From assembly GCA_004366195.1 (NCBI GenBank), contig SIRV01000305.1, positions 1 through 19,439 of the forward strand: a stretch of 19,439 nt of DNA. The letters are read 5' to 3'. The translations under genes and the position numbers were made by a program. Positions 7,961-16,388 of the stretch are shown here, one piece after another. The notes under the pieces were generated by a model. The model saw nothing but the letters and a program-made list of their open reading frames with translations. It was not told where the DNA came from and did no database searches. This stretch comes from Actinomycetota bacterium. GTDB lineage: Bacteria; Actinomycetota; UBA4738; HRBIN12. Numbering within the stretch: the stretch's first letter is position 1; the number at the start of each line of letters is the position of its first letter.

Positions 7961-9314
7961 CGCAGCGCCTCCGCCACCGTCTCCAGCCCGACCACCCGCG
8001 AGCCCTTGATCAGCACGACGTCGCCTCGGCGCAGCCACCCGCGGAGCACGCGCACGGCATCCTCCGGCGCGTCGACCGCCACCGCGGCCTCCGGCTCCAT
8101 GCCCTCGCGCACCGCGGCCCGCCGGATCACGCGGGCCTGCGCTCCGACCGTGATCAGGCGGTTCACACCGATCCGGACCACCAGCTCGCCCAGGCGCTCG
8201 TGCTCGGCGAGGGAGATCGGACCGAGCTCGGCCATGTGGCCCAGCACCGCCACCAGATGCCCCTCGCGGGCCATCCACCTCGCGGCCTTCAGCGCCGCCG
8301 CCATCGACTCGGGGTTGGCGTTGTACGCGTCGTTCACGACCCGGATCCCCGCGGCCGTGGTGAACGTCTCCATCCGCCAGGCCGAAACCCTCGCCCCCTT
8401 CAGCGCGGCGGCGCTCTCGGCCGGCGACACCCCCAGGGCGAGCCCGACCGCGGCCGCCGCCAGGGCGTTGCCGACCATGTGCTCGCCGGGGACCCCGAGC
8501 TCGACCGTTCCGCGCTCCCCTCCGGCGAGGAGCGTGAAGCGGGCCCGACCGTCTTCGTCGAGGGTCACGTCCTCGGCCCGCACGTCCGCCTCGGGCGAGC
8601 GACCGAACCACAGGACCCGCCCGCGCGTCCGATCCGCGTAGGAGCGGACGACCTCGTCGTCGGCGTTCAGGATCGCGAGCCCCTCGGGCCCGAGCGCCTC
8701 CACGGGCTCGGCCGAGGCCTCGACGATCGCCTCCCAGGACCCGAACACCTCGAGGTGGGCGACGCCGACGTTGGTGACCACCACGATCTCGGGGCGGGCG
8801 ACCTCGCACAGCAGCGCCACATCGCCGACGCGTCGCGCGCCCATCTCGGCCACGATGACCTCGGCGTCCGGCGGGGCGCCGAGGATGGTGACGGGCAGCC
8901 CGACCTCCGTGTTGAACGACGCCGGGCTCGCGTGGGTGCGGAAGCGGGTGGCGAGCACCGCGGCCGTCATGTCCTTGGTCGAGGTCTTGCCGTTCGCCCC
9001 GGTGATCCCCACCACCCGGGTCGCCGGGCGCCGCCGGCGCTCGTCGCGGGCCAGCTCGAGCAGGGCCGCCCCGGTATCGGCCACCTCCAGGCACGGCACG
9101 CCGTCGAGCGGCCGACGGACCAGGGCCGCCACCGCGCCGCGCGCCACCGCGTCGCCGACGAAGTCGTGGCCGTCCGCCCGTTCGCCCGGGAGCGCCACGA
9201 ACAGCGATCCCGGCACCGCGCGCCGGCTGTCGGCGACGACGGCGCGGACCACCACGTCCTGCCCGTGGAGGCGACCGCCGACGACCGTCGCGAGCTCCGA
9301 CAGGTGGCGCGGGA

Positions 9315-9318
<4 letters not shown>
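7957..9318 (-). CDS. murF: UDP-MurNAc-tripeptide--D-Ala-D-Ala ligase MurF
   Basis: Last cytoplasmic Mur ligase, which adds the D-Ala-D-Ala dipeptide. The 453-residue product has the N-terminal substrate domain (VVADSRRAVPGSLFVALPG), the ATP loop TGANGKTSTKD (106-116) characteristic of MurF, NVGVAHLEVFGS (183-194) and NDAYNANPESM in the C-terminal part. The GTG start at 9318 overlaps the murE stop as GTGA and follows GGGAGGTG. No ddl gene is present in the window, so the dipeptide must be made by an enzyme encoded elsewhere. Confidence 0.97.
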
Positions 9319-10819
<1,501 letters not shown>

Positions 10820-10823
<4 letters not shown>

Positions 10824-12535
10824 GGCCCGTCCCCCGCGGTGGGCGGCGGCGGCAGCGGACGCGCGGGCTGGATGGCGAGCCTCGCGATCGCCGCGCGGGC
10901 CACCTCCTGGAACAGCGGCGCCGCAGCGATGCCGCCGTAGTCGGTCGTCGGACGGTCCAGGATCGCCGCGATGACGACGCGGGGCTCCGAGGCCGGCAGG
11001 AAGCCGATGAACGAGGCGATGTACTGGCCGCGGAGGTACCCGTTCCCACCCGGCGCCGGGATCCGCGCCGTCCCCGTCTTCCCGGCGACCTGGTACCCGG
11101 GGACGGCGGCGCGCTGCCCCGTCCCCGCCTCCACGGCGTACGCGAGCATCCGGGAGATCACCTCGGCCGTCTCGGGTGCGACCGCGCGGCGCGTCCGCGG
11201 TGGGGGCGCGGGTTCGAACCCCGTTCGCGGATCCCGGATCCCGCGGACCAGCCGCGGTTGCACCCATCTCCCATCGTTCGCGATCGCCGCGTAGACCGCG
11301 GCCATCTGCAGCGGCGTCGCGGCGACCCCCTGTCCGTAGGAGATCGTCGCGAGGCTCGACCCGGTCCACGCGTACGGGGGCGGGAGGATGCCGGGCGACT
11401 CCCCGGGGAAGCCCACCCCCGTCGGCCGGCCGAGACCGAACCGGTCGAGGTAGGCGGCCATCGCGGGAGCCCCCACCCGCTGAGCCACGAGGATCGATCC
11501 GATGTTGCTCGACTCGGCCACGATGTCGCCGAGCGTCATCGGCAGGACCCCGTGGGGATGCGCGTCGTGGATCGTGTAGCCGCCCACCCGGAGCTCCCAG
11601 GGCACCGCGAAGACCTGCCGCAGCCCCACCGCTCCCCGGTCGACCGCCGCAGCGGCGGTGATGACCTTGTTCGTCGAGCCCGGCTCGAACGCGTCCGTCA
11701 CCGCGCGGTTGCGGTACGTCTCGGCGGACGCCTCGGTGAAGCGGTTCGGGTCGAACCACGGATACGTCGCCATGGCCAGCACATCACCCGTCCGAACGTC
11801 CAGGACGATGACCGTCCCGCCCCGCGCGCGGTTCGCGCGAACGTGCTCCTCCAGGGCGCGCTGGGCCTGGTACTGGAGGTCGCGGTCGATCGTCGTCACG
11901 ATCGTCGCGCCGGGCACCGGAGGGCGCTCGATGTCGATCCCGCCAGCGATGGGCTGTCCGAGCGGGTCGATCTCCTGGGTCCGCTCGCCCGGGATCCCCG
12001 ACAGCTCCTCCTCGTAGGCGAGCTCGAGGCCGGCGAGGCCGACCCCGTCCACCCCGACGAAGCCGAGCACCTGCGCCGCGAGCGGGCCCGCCGGGTAGGA
12101 GCGTCGGCTGCTCGGCAGGGAGCCGATCCCGGGGAGACCGCGCGCGGCGATGCGATCGGCGACGTCGAGATCCACCTGCCGAGCGAGGTACACGAAGGAG
12201 GTGTCCTCCCGCAGGAGGTCGGCGAGCTCCGCGCGATCCCGCCCCAGCATCGGGGCGAGGACCGCCGCCGTCGCCCACGGGTCCCGGACGTAGCGAGGAT
12301 CCGCGTACACGTCCCGCGCCTCGAGCGAGATCGCGAGGGGCTCCCCGTTCCGATCCACGATCTCGCCCCGCACGGCCGGCAGCTCCACCGTCCGGAGCCG
12401 CTGCTCCAGCGCGAGCGCCCGCAGCGACGCCGCCTGGCTCACCTGGAGGACCGTCAGGCGCACGAAGATCGTTCCCAAGGCGACGAGCATCGCCGCGAGG
12501 AGCGCCACCAGCCGGCTGAGCGGCGGTCGCCTCAC
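10820..12535 (-). CDS. ftsI: septal peptidoglycan transpeptidase FtsI (class B PBP, PBP3-like)
   Basis: Membrane-anchored D,D-transpeptidase that cross-links septal peptidoglycan made by FtsW and is the target of beta-lactams. The 571-residue product has one N-terminal membrane anchor (about 7-29), a PBP dimerisation domain starting at VRGEIVDRNGEPLAISLEAR, and a transpeptidase domain with the three active-site motifs intact: SxxK as STNK (nucleophile Ser287), SxN as SSN (342-344) and KTG (486-488, GKTGTARIPAPGG). There is no C-terminal PASTA domain. The GTG start at 12535 overlaps the ftsL stop as GTGA. Position next to ftsL in the dcw cluster identifies it as the septal rather than the elongation PBP. 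Confidence 0.96.
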
Positions 12536-12987
12536 GGTCCGCCCCCTCCGGGGTCCGCGACCCCGGTCGGAGCCGCCTGGTCCTCGCCGAACGAGTGGAG
12601 GGGTCGGATATCGTCGGGGAGACGCATCCCGTTCCGACGAGCCCAGGCGGCGATCCGACCGGGGGCGGACAGCCTGGCCTGCTCGTGCACCAGCTCCCGA
12701 TGCTCGAGGTCGAGCGACGCGATCCGTCGTTCGATCTCCTCGATGCGCAGCGACTGCTGGGCGAGCAGCGCGTTCAGACCCGCGATGCCGAACACCATCG
12801 GCCCGAGCAGGACCGTGGCCGCGATGGCGAACCCCACGCGGTGGGAGCGCGGCCCCGGACGAGGCGCCGCGGGCGCGGGGGCCGCCCGGGACGACCTGCG
12901 GGGAACCGGGCGGGCCGCGCCGCGGCGGCCAGGCGCCGGGGCGCCCGTGGGCGACCACGCCGGGTGCCGTTCGGCCGGGAGGCTCAC
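12532..12987 (-). CDS. ftsL: FtsL-like bitopic cell division protein (septum formation initiator type)
   Basis: Small divisome scaffold that pairs with an FtsB/DivIC partner and FtsQ to activate FtsWI. The predicted 151-residue product has a Pro/Ala/Arg-rich cytoplasmic region of about 50 residues, one membrane segment (about 51-72, VGFAIAATVLLGPMVFGIAG), a leucine-rich coiled coil (about 73-105, LNALLAQQSLRIEEIERRIA) and the compact motif ARRNGMRLPDD typical of FtsL/DivIC proteins. The C-terminus is Gly/Pro-rich. The GTG start at 12987 overlaps the rsmH stop as GTGA, with GAGGAGG upstream. Sequence alone does not separate FtsL from DivIC; position between rsmH and ftsI indicates FtsL. Confidence 0.88.
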   Translation of the reverse strand: MSLPAERHPAWSPTGAPAPGRRGAARPVPRRSSRAAPAPAAPRPGPRSHRVGFAIAATVLLGPMVFGIAGLNALLAQQSLRIEEIERRIASLDLEHRELVHEQARLSAPGRIAAWARRNGMRLPDDIRPLHSFGEDQAAPTGVADPGGGGP

Positions 12988-13841
12988 GCCGCCTCCTCGA
13001 GCCGCTCGGCGGCACGCAGCTTCGCGCTGCGCGCGCGGGGGTTCCGGGCGCGCTCGGCCTCCGACGGTCGGCGCGGCTTGCGCGTGAGGACCCGCAGCTC
13101 GGGGGACGCGGCGAAGAAGCGCTTCACGATCCGGTCCTCCAGGGAGTGGTAGGAGATCACCACGATCCGTCCGCCCGGCTGGAGGAGCGCGACCACGCGC
13201 GGCAGGGAGGCCTCGAGCTCCTCGAGCTCCCGGTTCACGGCGATACGCAGGGCCTGGAAGGTGCGCCGCGCGGGGTGGGGCCCGCCGCGACGAGCCCCGA
13301 GGGCCCCCGCCACGATCCGCGCCAGCTCCTCCGTGGTGCGGATCGGGCCCCGCTGGCGGGCGCGCGCGATCGCGGCGGCCACCCGTCGCGCGCGGGGCTA
13401 CTCGCCGTACGTCGCGGTGATCCGTGCGAGCTCCGCCTCCGGCGCCTCGTTCACGAGCTCGGCGGCGGTGGGACCCTCAGGGCCCATGCGCATGTCGAGG
13501 GGTCCGGCGAGCCGGTAGCTGAAGCCGCGCTCCGCCCGGTCGAGCTGCATCGAGCTCACCCCGAGGTCGTAGAGGGCGCCGTCGATCCCCTTTCGCACGG
13601 GAGGCGCGGAGAAGCGAGCGATCACCGCGGCGAACCGAGGCCCGAACCGGGCGAGCCGCGCGACGGCCTCGCGCACCGCCTCGGGATCCCGGTCGAGCCC
13701 GACCACGCGCTCGACCCCGGCCTCGAGCAGGGCCTCGGCGTGGCCGCCCGCCCCCAGGGTGAGGTCCAGGACGAGCCGCCGCCCGGCGAGCAGCTCCATC
13801 ACCTCGGCCGCCATGACCGGCTCGTGGGGCACCCGGGCCAC
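12984..13841 (-). pseudogene. rsmH: 16S rRNA (cytosine1402-N4)-methyltransferase RsmH, interrupted by one in-frame TAG
   Basis: RsmH (MraW) methylates N4 of C1402 in the 16S rRNA decoding centre using SAM. The frame spans 285 codons from the GTG at 13841 (GAGGGTGA upstream) and keeps nearly all family motifs: VPHEPVMAAEVMELL, the SAM loop DLTLGAGGHAEALLEAG, GLDRDP, YDLGVSSMQLDRAERGFSY, PLDMRM, then TFQALRIAVNRELEELE, ISYHSLEDRIVKRFF and NPRARSAKLR. Codon 148 (13398-13400) is TAG, directly after YGE, where the family reads YGEE; the frame continues unchanged on both sides. GAG to TAG is one base. A GTG six codons downstream (13382) could restart translation, but I see no ribosome-binding site for it. 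Sequencing error, strain-level mutation, read-through and a split protein all remain open. It is called pseudogene only by the internal-stop convention. Confidence 0.93.
13398..13400 (-). other. in-frame amber codon within rsmH
   Basis: TAG at codon 148 of rsmH. The upstream half ends ARITATYGE and the downstream half resumes PRARRVAAAIARARQRG in the same frame, matching the uninterrupted YGEExxAxxIAxAI segment of RsmH proteins. TAG serves as the ordinary terminator of murD (5565-5567) and of the DUF58 gene (17616-17618) here, so wholesale amber reassignment is unlikely. The following base is C. Confidence 0.95.
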
Positions 13842-13845
13842 GGCG

Positions 13846-13953
13846 TCACCCTCGGATCGCCGCCGCGACGACCAGGCAGGCGAGGATCGCCACGGCGACC
13901 ACGGCGAGCAGGACGAGGCTCTCGCGCACCTCACGTTCGAGCGGACCCCTCAC
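13846..13953 (-). CDS. 35-residue single-pass membrane microprotein between mraZ and rsmH (unknown function)
   Basis: I do not recognise this gene. A GTG start at 13953 is preceded by GGAGGG with a seven-base spacer. The frame runs 35 codons to a TGA whose last base is four bases before the rsmH start. The product has a short charged N-terminus (RGPLEREVRES), one hydrophobic stretch of about 20 residues (LVLLAVVAVAILACLVVAAA) with a single Cys, and ends IRG. About 31 of 35 third positions are G or C, as in neighbouring genes. It sits in the only sizeable gap between mraZ and rsmH, 25 bases after the mraZ stop, so it should be co-transcribed and coupled to rsmH. A role at the division membrane is conceivable from context only; a purely translational leader role for rsmH is the alternative. 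Confidence 0.65.
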   Translation of the reverse strand: MRGPLEREVRESLVLLAVVAVAILACLVVAAAIRG

Positions 13954-13978
13954 GACCCGACCCTCCGATCGACCGCCC

Positions 13979-14410
13979 TCAGCGCGAGCCCGGCTGCAGC
14001 GTCCCGGCGAGGTAGGCGCCGCCGTGCGTCTGCTCGTAGCGCTCGTGCGCGTCGCGGTCCCAGATCTCCATCCGATCCATCACGCCGAGGACGACGACCT
14101 CGCGGCCGATGCCGACCTCCGCCCGCAGCCGTTGCGGGATCAGCAATCGGCCCTGCGCGTCCAGCTCCACGGCCTCCGCCTTCCCGAAGAACACCCGCGC
14201 GTACGCGCGCCCCTGTGGGTCGGAGAGGGGGAGGCGGCGCACCTCCTCGCTCCGCGCCTCCCATTCGGCCCTGGGGAAGCAGAAGAGGCAGCCGTCCTGC
14301 CCCAGCGTGAGCACGGCGCCGTCGGCGAAGGCCTCACGGAACCTGGCGGGCAGGCTGACGCGCCCCTTCGGGTCGAGCTGGTACCGGTGCGTGCCGAGCA
14401 GTTCGGCCAC
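13979..14410 (-). CDS. mraZ: transcriptional regulator MraZ (tandem SpoVT-AbrB folds)
   Basis: DNA-binding regulator that usually heads the dcw operon and represses it in species where it has been studied. The 143-residue product has two AbrB-like swapped-hairpin units, each with the conserved D-x-x-G-R element: LDPKGRVSLPARF (from residue 12) and LDAQGRLLIPQRL (from residue 83). Length is typical. The GTG start at 14410 has GGGAGGAGG immediately upstream. Directly in front lie a TTGACA box and four GTGG repeats spaced one helical turn apart, the arrangement expected of a MraZ operator, so autoregulation is likely. The C-terminal tail (GGAYLAGTLQPGSR) is not distinctive. Confidence 0.96.
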   Translation of the reverse strand: MAELLGTHRYQLDPKGRVSLPARFREAFADGAVLTLGQDGCLFCFPRAEWEARSEEVRRLPLSDPQGRAYARVFFGKAEAVELDAQGRLLIPQRLRAEVGIGREVVVLGVMDRMEIWDRDAHERYEQTHGGAYLAGTLQPGSR

Positions 14411-14417
14411 GCCTCCT

Positions 14418-14464
14418 CCCCTTCTCCTCCACTACGTGCCACGTATCCTCCACATATCCTCCAC
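14418..14464 (-). promoter_or_regulatory. candidate MraZ operator: phased GTGG direct repeats
   Basis: On the minus strand GTGG elements begin at 14464, 14453, 14442 and 14432, with steps of 11, 11 and 10 bases, and a degenerate GGGG follows at 14421 after another 11. Three of the four GTGG copies continue as GTGGAGGA. MraZ of E. coli is known to bind TGGG-type direct repeats separated by five bases in front of mraZ, about one helical turn apart. The array here sits between a TTGACA box and the mraZ start, where bound protein would block RNA polymerase. The assignment to MraZ is inference from position and pattern. Confidence 0.65.
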
Positions 14465-14472
14465 CGTGTCAA
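14443..14472 (-). promoter_or_regulatory. candidate dcw operon promoter upstream of mraZ
   Basis: A perfect -35 hexamer TTGACA lies at 14472-14467 on the minus strand. At 17-19 bases downstream the sequence is AGGATACG, which matches the -10 consensus poorly, so the -10 element is weak or shared with the GTGG repeats. A transcript from here would have a leader of roughly 25-30 bases before the mraZ GTG. No other strong promoter-like sequence appears between the HNH gene and mraZ. Confidence 0.5.
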
Positions 14473-14481
14473 GGGGACACA

Positions 14482-14506
14482 GTGAACTTGGGTGAAGAAC
14501 CGTGAA
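14482..14506 (+). repeat. three GTGAA direct repeats with exact 10-bp period
   Basis: GTGAA occurs at 14482, 14492 and 14502 on the plus strand. The five-base gaps between copies differ in sequence. In the same phase 14512 reads GTTCG and 14522 reads GTGAC, so a decayed array may extend further. It lies just upstream of the TTGACA box of mraZ transcription. A regular one-turn spacing suggests several subunits bound on one face of the helix; the protein is unknown. Confidence 0.5.
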
Positions 14507-14535
14507 CGAGGGTTCGGTCCTGTGACCCGTTCGAA

Positions 14536-14552
14536 GCCGGGAGGGACCCGGC
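14536..14552. repeat. short inverted repeat between the HNH gene and mraZ
   Basis: GCCGGG and CCCGGC flank a five-base loop, giving a perfect six-pair stem 27 bases after the HNH stop codon. On the minus strand it is followed by TTCGAACGGG rather than a T-run, so it is at best a weak terminator for the HNH transcript. Some read-through into mraZ remains possible. Confidence 0.4.
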
Positions 14553-14578
14553 GGCCGCGACCGCCCGTCAGGCCGGGA

Positions 14579-15070
14579 TCAGCTGGAACGCGTGAGGAAC
14601 GGCTCCCACTCCGGCTCGAGCCGACCGAGCGAGAGGAGGAAGCCGTCGGGAGGAGCCGTGGGACGACGAGCCAGCCGGAGGCCGGCATCCTCGGGCCGGC
14701 GGTTCTCCTTCTTCGAGTTGCAGCGCCGGCAGGCGGCGACCACGTTCTCCCACGTGTGCTCCCCGCCCTTGGACCGCGGGATCACGTGGTCGAGGTTCTC
14801 GGCCGGGGCGCCGCAGTACTGGCACGTCCACCCGTCGCGCGCGAACACGGCACGCCGCGTCAGCGGCGCCTGCGCTCGGTAGGGCACGTGGACGAAGTAG
14901 CGGAGCCGAACCACGGAGGGCGCCTCGACCGCCGTCCGCTCGGACCGGAAGACCATCCCGTTGGTGGCGAGGACCTCCGCCTTGTCCTTGAGGACGAGCA
15001 CCACCGCCCTCCGCGCCGAGACGACCGCGAGAGGCTGGTGCGACGCGTTGAGCACGAGCGCTCTTCCCAT
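14579..15070 (-). CDS. HNH endonuclease family protein
   Basis: The 163-residue product belongs to the widespread bacterial HNH group that begins LVLNASxxPLAVV. The N-terminal half (about 1-70) is the domain typical of this group (ASHQPLAVVSARRAVVLVLK). The HNH/zinc module follows: CQYC (83-86), LDHVIPRSKGG (93-103) with the metal-binding DH pair, EN at 108-109, and CRRC (114-117). All zinc cysteines and the DH pair are present, so nuclease activity is plausible. The biological substrate of this group is not established. The ATG start at 15070 has no clear ribosome-binding site, but a TAGACT box lies 13 bases upstream, suggesting a near-leaderless transcript. It reads towards mraZ, 168 bases away. 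Confidence 0.92.
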   Translation of the reverse strand: MGRALVLNASHQPLAVVSARRAVVLVLKDKAEVLATNGMVFRSERTAVEAPSVVRLRYFVHVPYRAQAPLTRRAVFARDGWTCQYCGAPAENLDHVIPRSKGGEHTWENVVAACRRCNSKKENRRPEDAGLRLARRPTAPPDGFLLSLGRLEPEWEPFLTRSS

Positions 15071-15083
15071 GCCGGACGCAGCG

Positions 15084-15089
15084 AGTCTA
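15084..15089 (-). promoter_or_regulatory. candidate -10 box of the HNH gene
   Basis: TAGACT on the minus strand fits the TANNNT pattern common in high-GC Gram-positive promoters. It would place the transcription start about seven bases before the ATG at 15070. No good -35 hexamer is visible at the usual distance (GCGGGG at 17 bases), so the call is tentative. Confidence 0.4.
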
Positions 15090-15120
15090 GCGCACGAGCG
15101 CTTCCTCCCCGCGGGTGCTT

Positions 15121-15161
15121 GATTGGAGCCCCTGGGGGTTGTTCAATCCGCCCGAAGGCGG
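15121..15161. repeat. two adjacent inverted repeats
   Basis: GATTG (15121-15125) pairs with CAATC (15144-15148), enclosing a second short stem of the AGCCC/GGGTT type. It is followed at once by CCGCC-CGAA-GGCGG (15148-15161), a compact stem with a four-base loop. The two share one base. They could be an RNA structure on either strand or a protein site. Confidence 0.4.
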
Positions 15162-15179
15162 CGGTACCCAGCCCGAGTC

Positions 15180-15219
15180 GGACGCCTGGAAAGCGAAAAA
15201 GGGGCCGCGCGGGGCGTCC
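15180..15219. repeat. seven-pair inverted repeat with 26-base loop
   Basis: GGACGCC (15180-15186) and GGCGTCC (15213-15219) are perfect inverted copies. The loop includes an A-rich run (GCGAAAAAGG) that stands out from the GC-rich surroundings. The element lies about 155 bases upstream of the candidate moxR -10 box. Confidence 0.4.
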
Positions 15220-15373
15220 AGCAGCTCATCGGCGTGGGGCCGTCGCCTTCATCCCTCCCCCTCGATCGCCCCGGCACCTCGGTCGGGAACCGCTGACGGG
15301 GCCCATCCGGTCGAACCGCCGAGCGTGCGGGGCGGGCGCCGCGTGGACGAGCCACGGTTCTCGGCCGCCCGGA

Positions 15374-15379
15374 TAAGAT
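15374..15379 (+). promoter_or_regulatory. candidate -10 box of the moxR operon
   Basis: TAAGAT matches four of six consensus positions and the TANNNT rule. It predicts a start near 15386 and a leader of about 30 bases containing the GGAGGTG and GGGAGG ribosome-binding sequences ahead of the GTG at 15416. The -35 region is weak. Confidence 0.45.
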
Positions 15380-15415
15380 GGGTTGCTGCGGGCGGAACCG
15401 GAGGTGGGAGGCGGC

Positions 15416-16387
15416 GTGCAGGCATCCGAACCGGTCCTGGACCGGGATCGTTTCGCGGAGCGGTTCCGCGCCATCGAGGAGAACGTCGAGCGCGTCGTCC
15501 AGGGCAAGCACCGCGAGATCCGCCTCGCCCTCGCAGCGCTCATCGCGGAGGGCCACATCCTCATCGAGGATGTGCCGGGGGTCGGCAAGACCATGCTGGC
15601 CAAGGCCATCGCGCGCTCCATCGACTGCTCGTTCCGGCGGATCCAGTTCACGCCGGACCTCCTGCCGACCGACATCACCGGCGTGAACGTCTTCAACCAG
15701 GAGCGCGGGGACTTCGAGTTCAAGCCCGGCGCCATCTTCGCCAACATCGTGCTCGGCGATGAGATCAACCGCGCCAGCCCGAAGACCCAGTCCGCGCTGC
15801 TCGAGTGCATGGAGGAGCGCCAGGTCACCATCGACACCGAGACCTACCAGCTCGCCGTGCCGTTCATGGTGATCGCCACCCAGAACCCGATCGAGCACGA
15901 GGGCACCTACCCGCTGCCCGAGGCGCAGCTCGACCGGTTCATGATGCGGCTGTCGATCGGCTACCCGTCGCCGGAGACCGAGGTCGAGATCCTCACCACC
16001 CACGGGGTCCGCTCGACCCTGGCCGACATCGGCCCCGTGACCGACGCCACCGAGGTGCGCGCGATGATCGAGCGGGCGCGCGAGGTCCACGTCTCGGGCG
16101 ACGTGCGCCGCTACATCGTGGACCTCGTGGAGGCCACCCGTCGGCACGCCGACCTGTATCTCGGCGCGAGCCCCCGCGCCTCGATCATGCTGCTCCGAGC
16201 GGCGAGGGCGCTCGCCGCCGCCGACGGCCGCGACTTCGTGATCCCCGACGACGCGAAGGGGCTCGCGGTGCCGGTCCTCTCGCACCGGGTGATCTGCACG
16301 GCCGACGCCGTCATGGCCGGGAAGACCTCGCGCATGGTCCTCGAGGAGCTCCTGCGGGAGGTCCCGGTCCCCGTCGCGGGAGGCTGA
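15416..16387 (+). CDS. MoxR-family AAA+ ATPase
   Basis: Chaperone-like AAA+ ATPase of the AAA_3/MoxR family, usually encoded beside a DUF58 protein with which it is thought to act in assembling or activating extracytoplasmic or metal-dependent proteins. The 323-residue product has Walker A DVPGVGKTMLAKA (GVGKT 55-59), Walker B LGDEINR (113-119), sensor 1 IATQNP (153-158) followed by HEGTYPLPEAQLDRF, and a C-terminal lid with ASPRASIMLLRAARALA. I chose the GTG at 15416, preceded by GGAGGTG and GGGAGG; a TTG eleven codons earlier is in frame but overlaps the predicted transcription start. The downstream gene begins one base after the stop. Confidence 0.94.
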   Translation: MQASEPVLDRDRFAERFRAIEENVERVVQGKHREIRLALAALIAEGHILIEDVPGVGKTMLAKAIARSIDCSFRRIQFTPDLLPTDITGVNVFNQERGDFEFKPGAIFANIVLGDEINRASPKTQSALLECMEERQVTIDTETYQLAVPFMVIATQNPIEHEGTYPLPEAQLDRFMMRLSIGYPSPETEVEILTTHGVRSTLADIGPVTDATEVRAMIERAREVHVSGDVRRYIVDLVEATRRHADLYLGASPRASIMLLRAARALAAADGRDFVIPDDAKGLAVPVLSHRVICTADAVMAGKTSRMVLEELLREVPVPVAGG

Positions 16388-16388
16388 G

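Larger units (their letters stand above)
15071..15415. other. divergent intergenic region with inverted repeats
   Basis: These 345 bases separate the leftward HNH gene from the rightward moxR gene. I see no convincing coding frame; long frames crossing it on either strand are continuations of antisense shadows. It contains candidate -10 boxes at each end and three inverted repeats in the HNH-proximal half. It matches no riboswitch class that I can recognise by eye. Confidence 0.7.

Noticed and set aside
12984..13841. Reassignment of TAG to an amino acid as the explanation for the rsmH amber codon
   Set aside because: murD and the DUF58 gene both end naturally in TAG at the expected length, and no other conserved gene in the window has an internal TAG. 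Local read-through or an error remains possible.
14411..14578. The actinobacterial mraW RNA motif upstream of mraZ/rsmH
   Set aside because: I could not find a convincing long stem with the conserved loop by eye; the region is better explained by direct repeats and one short inverted repeat.
15071..15415. A c-di-AMP or other known riboswitch ahead of moxR
   Set aside because: The hairpins do not carry the conserved sequence blocks of any class I know; a covariance-model search would be needed to say more.
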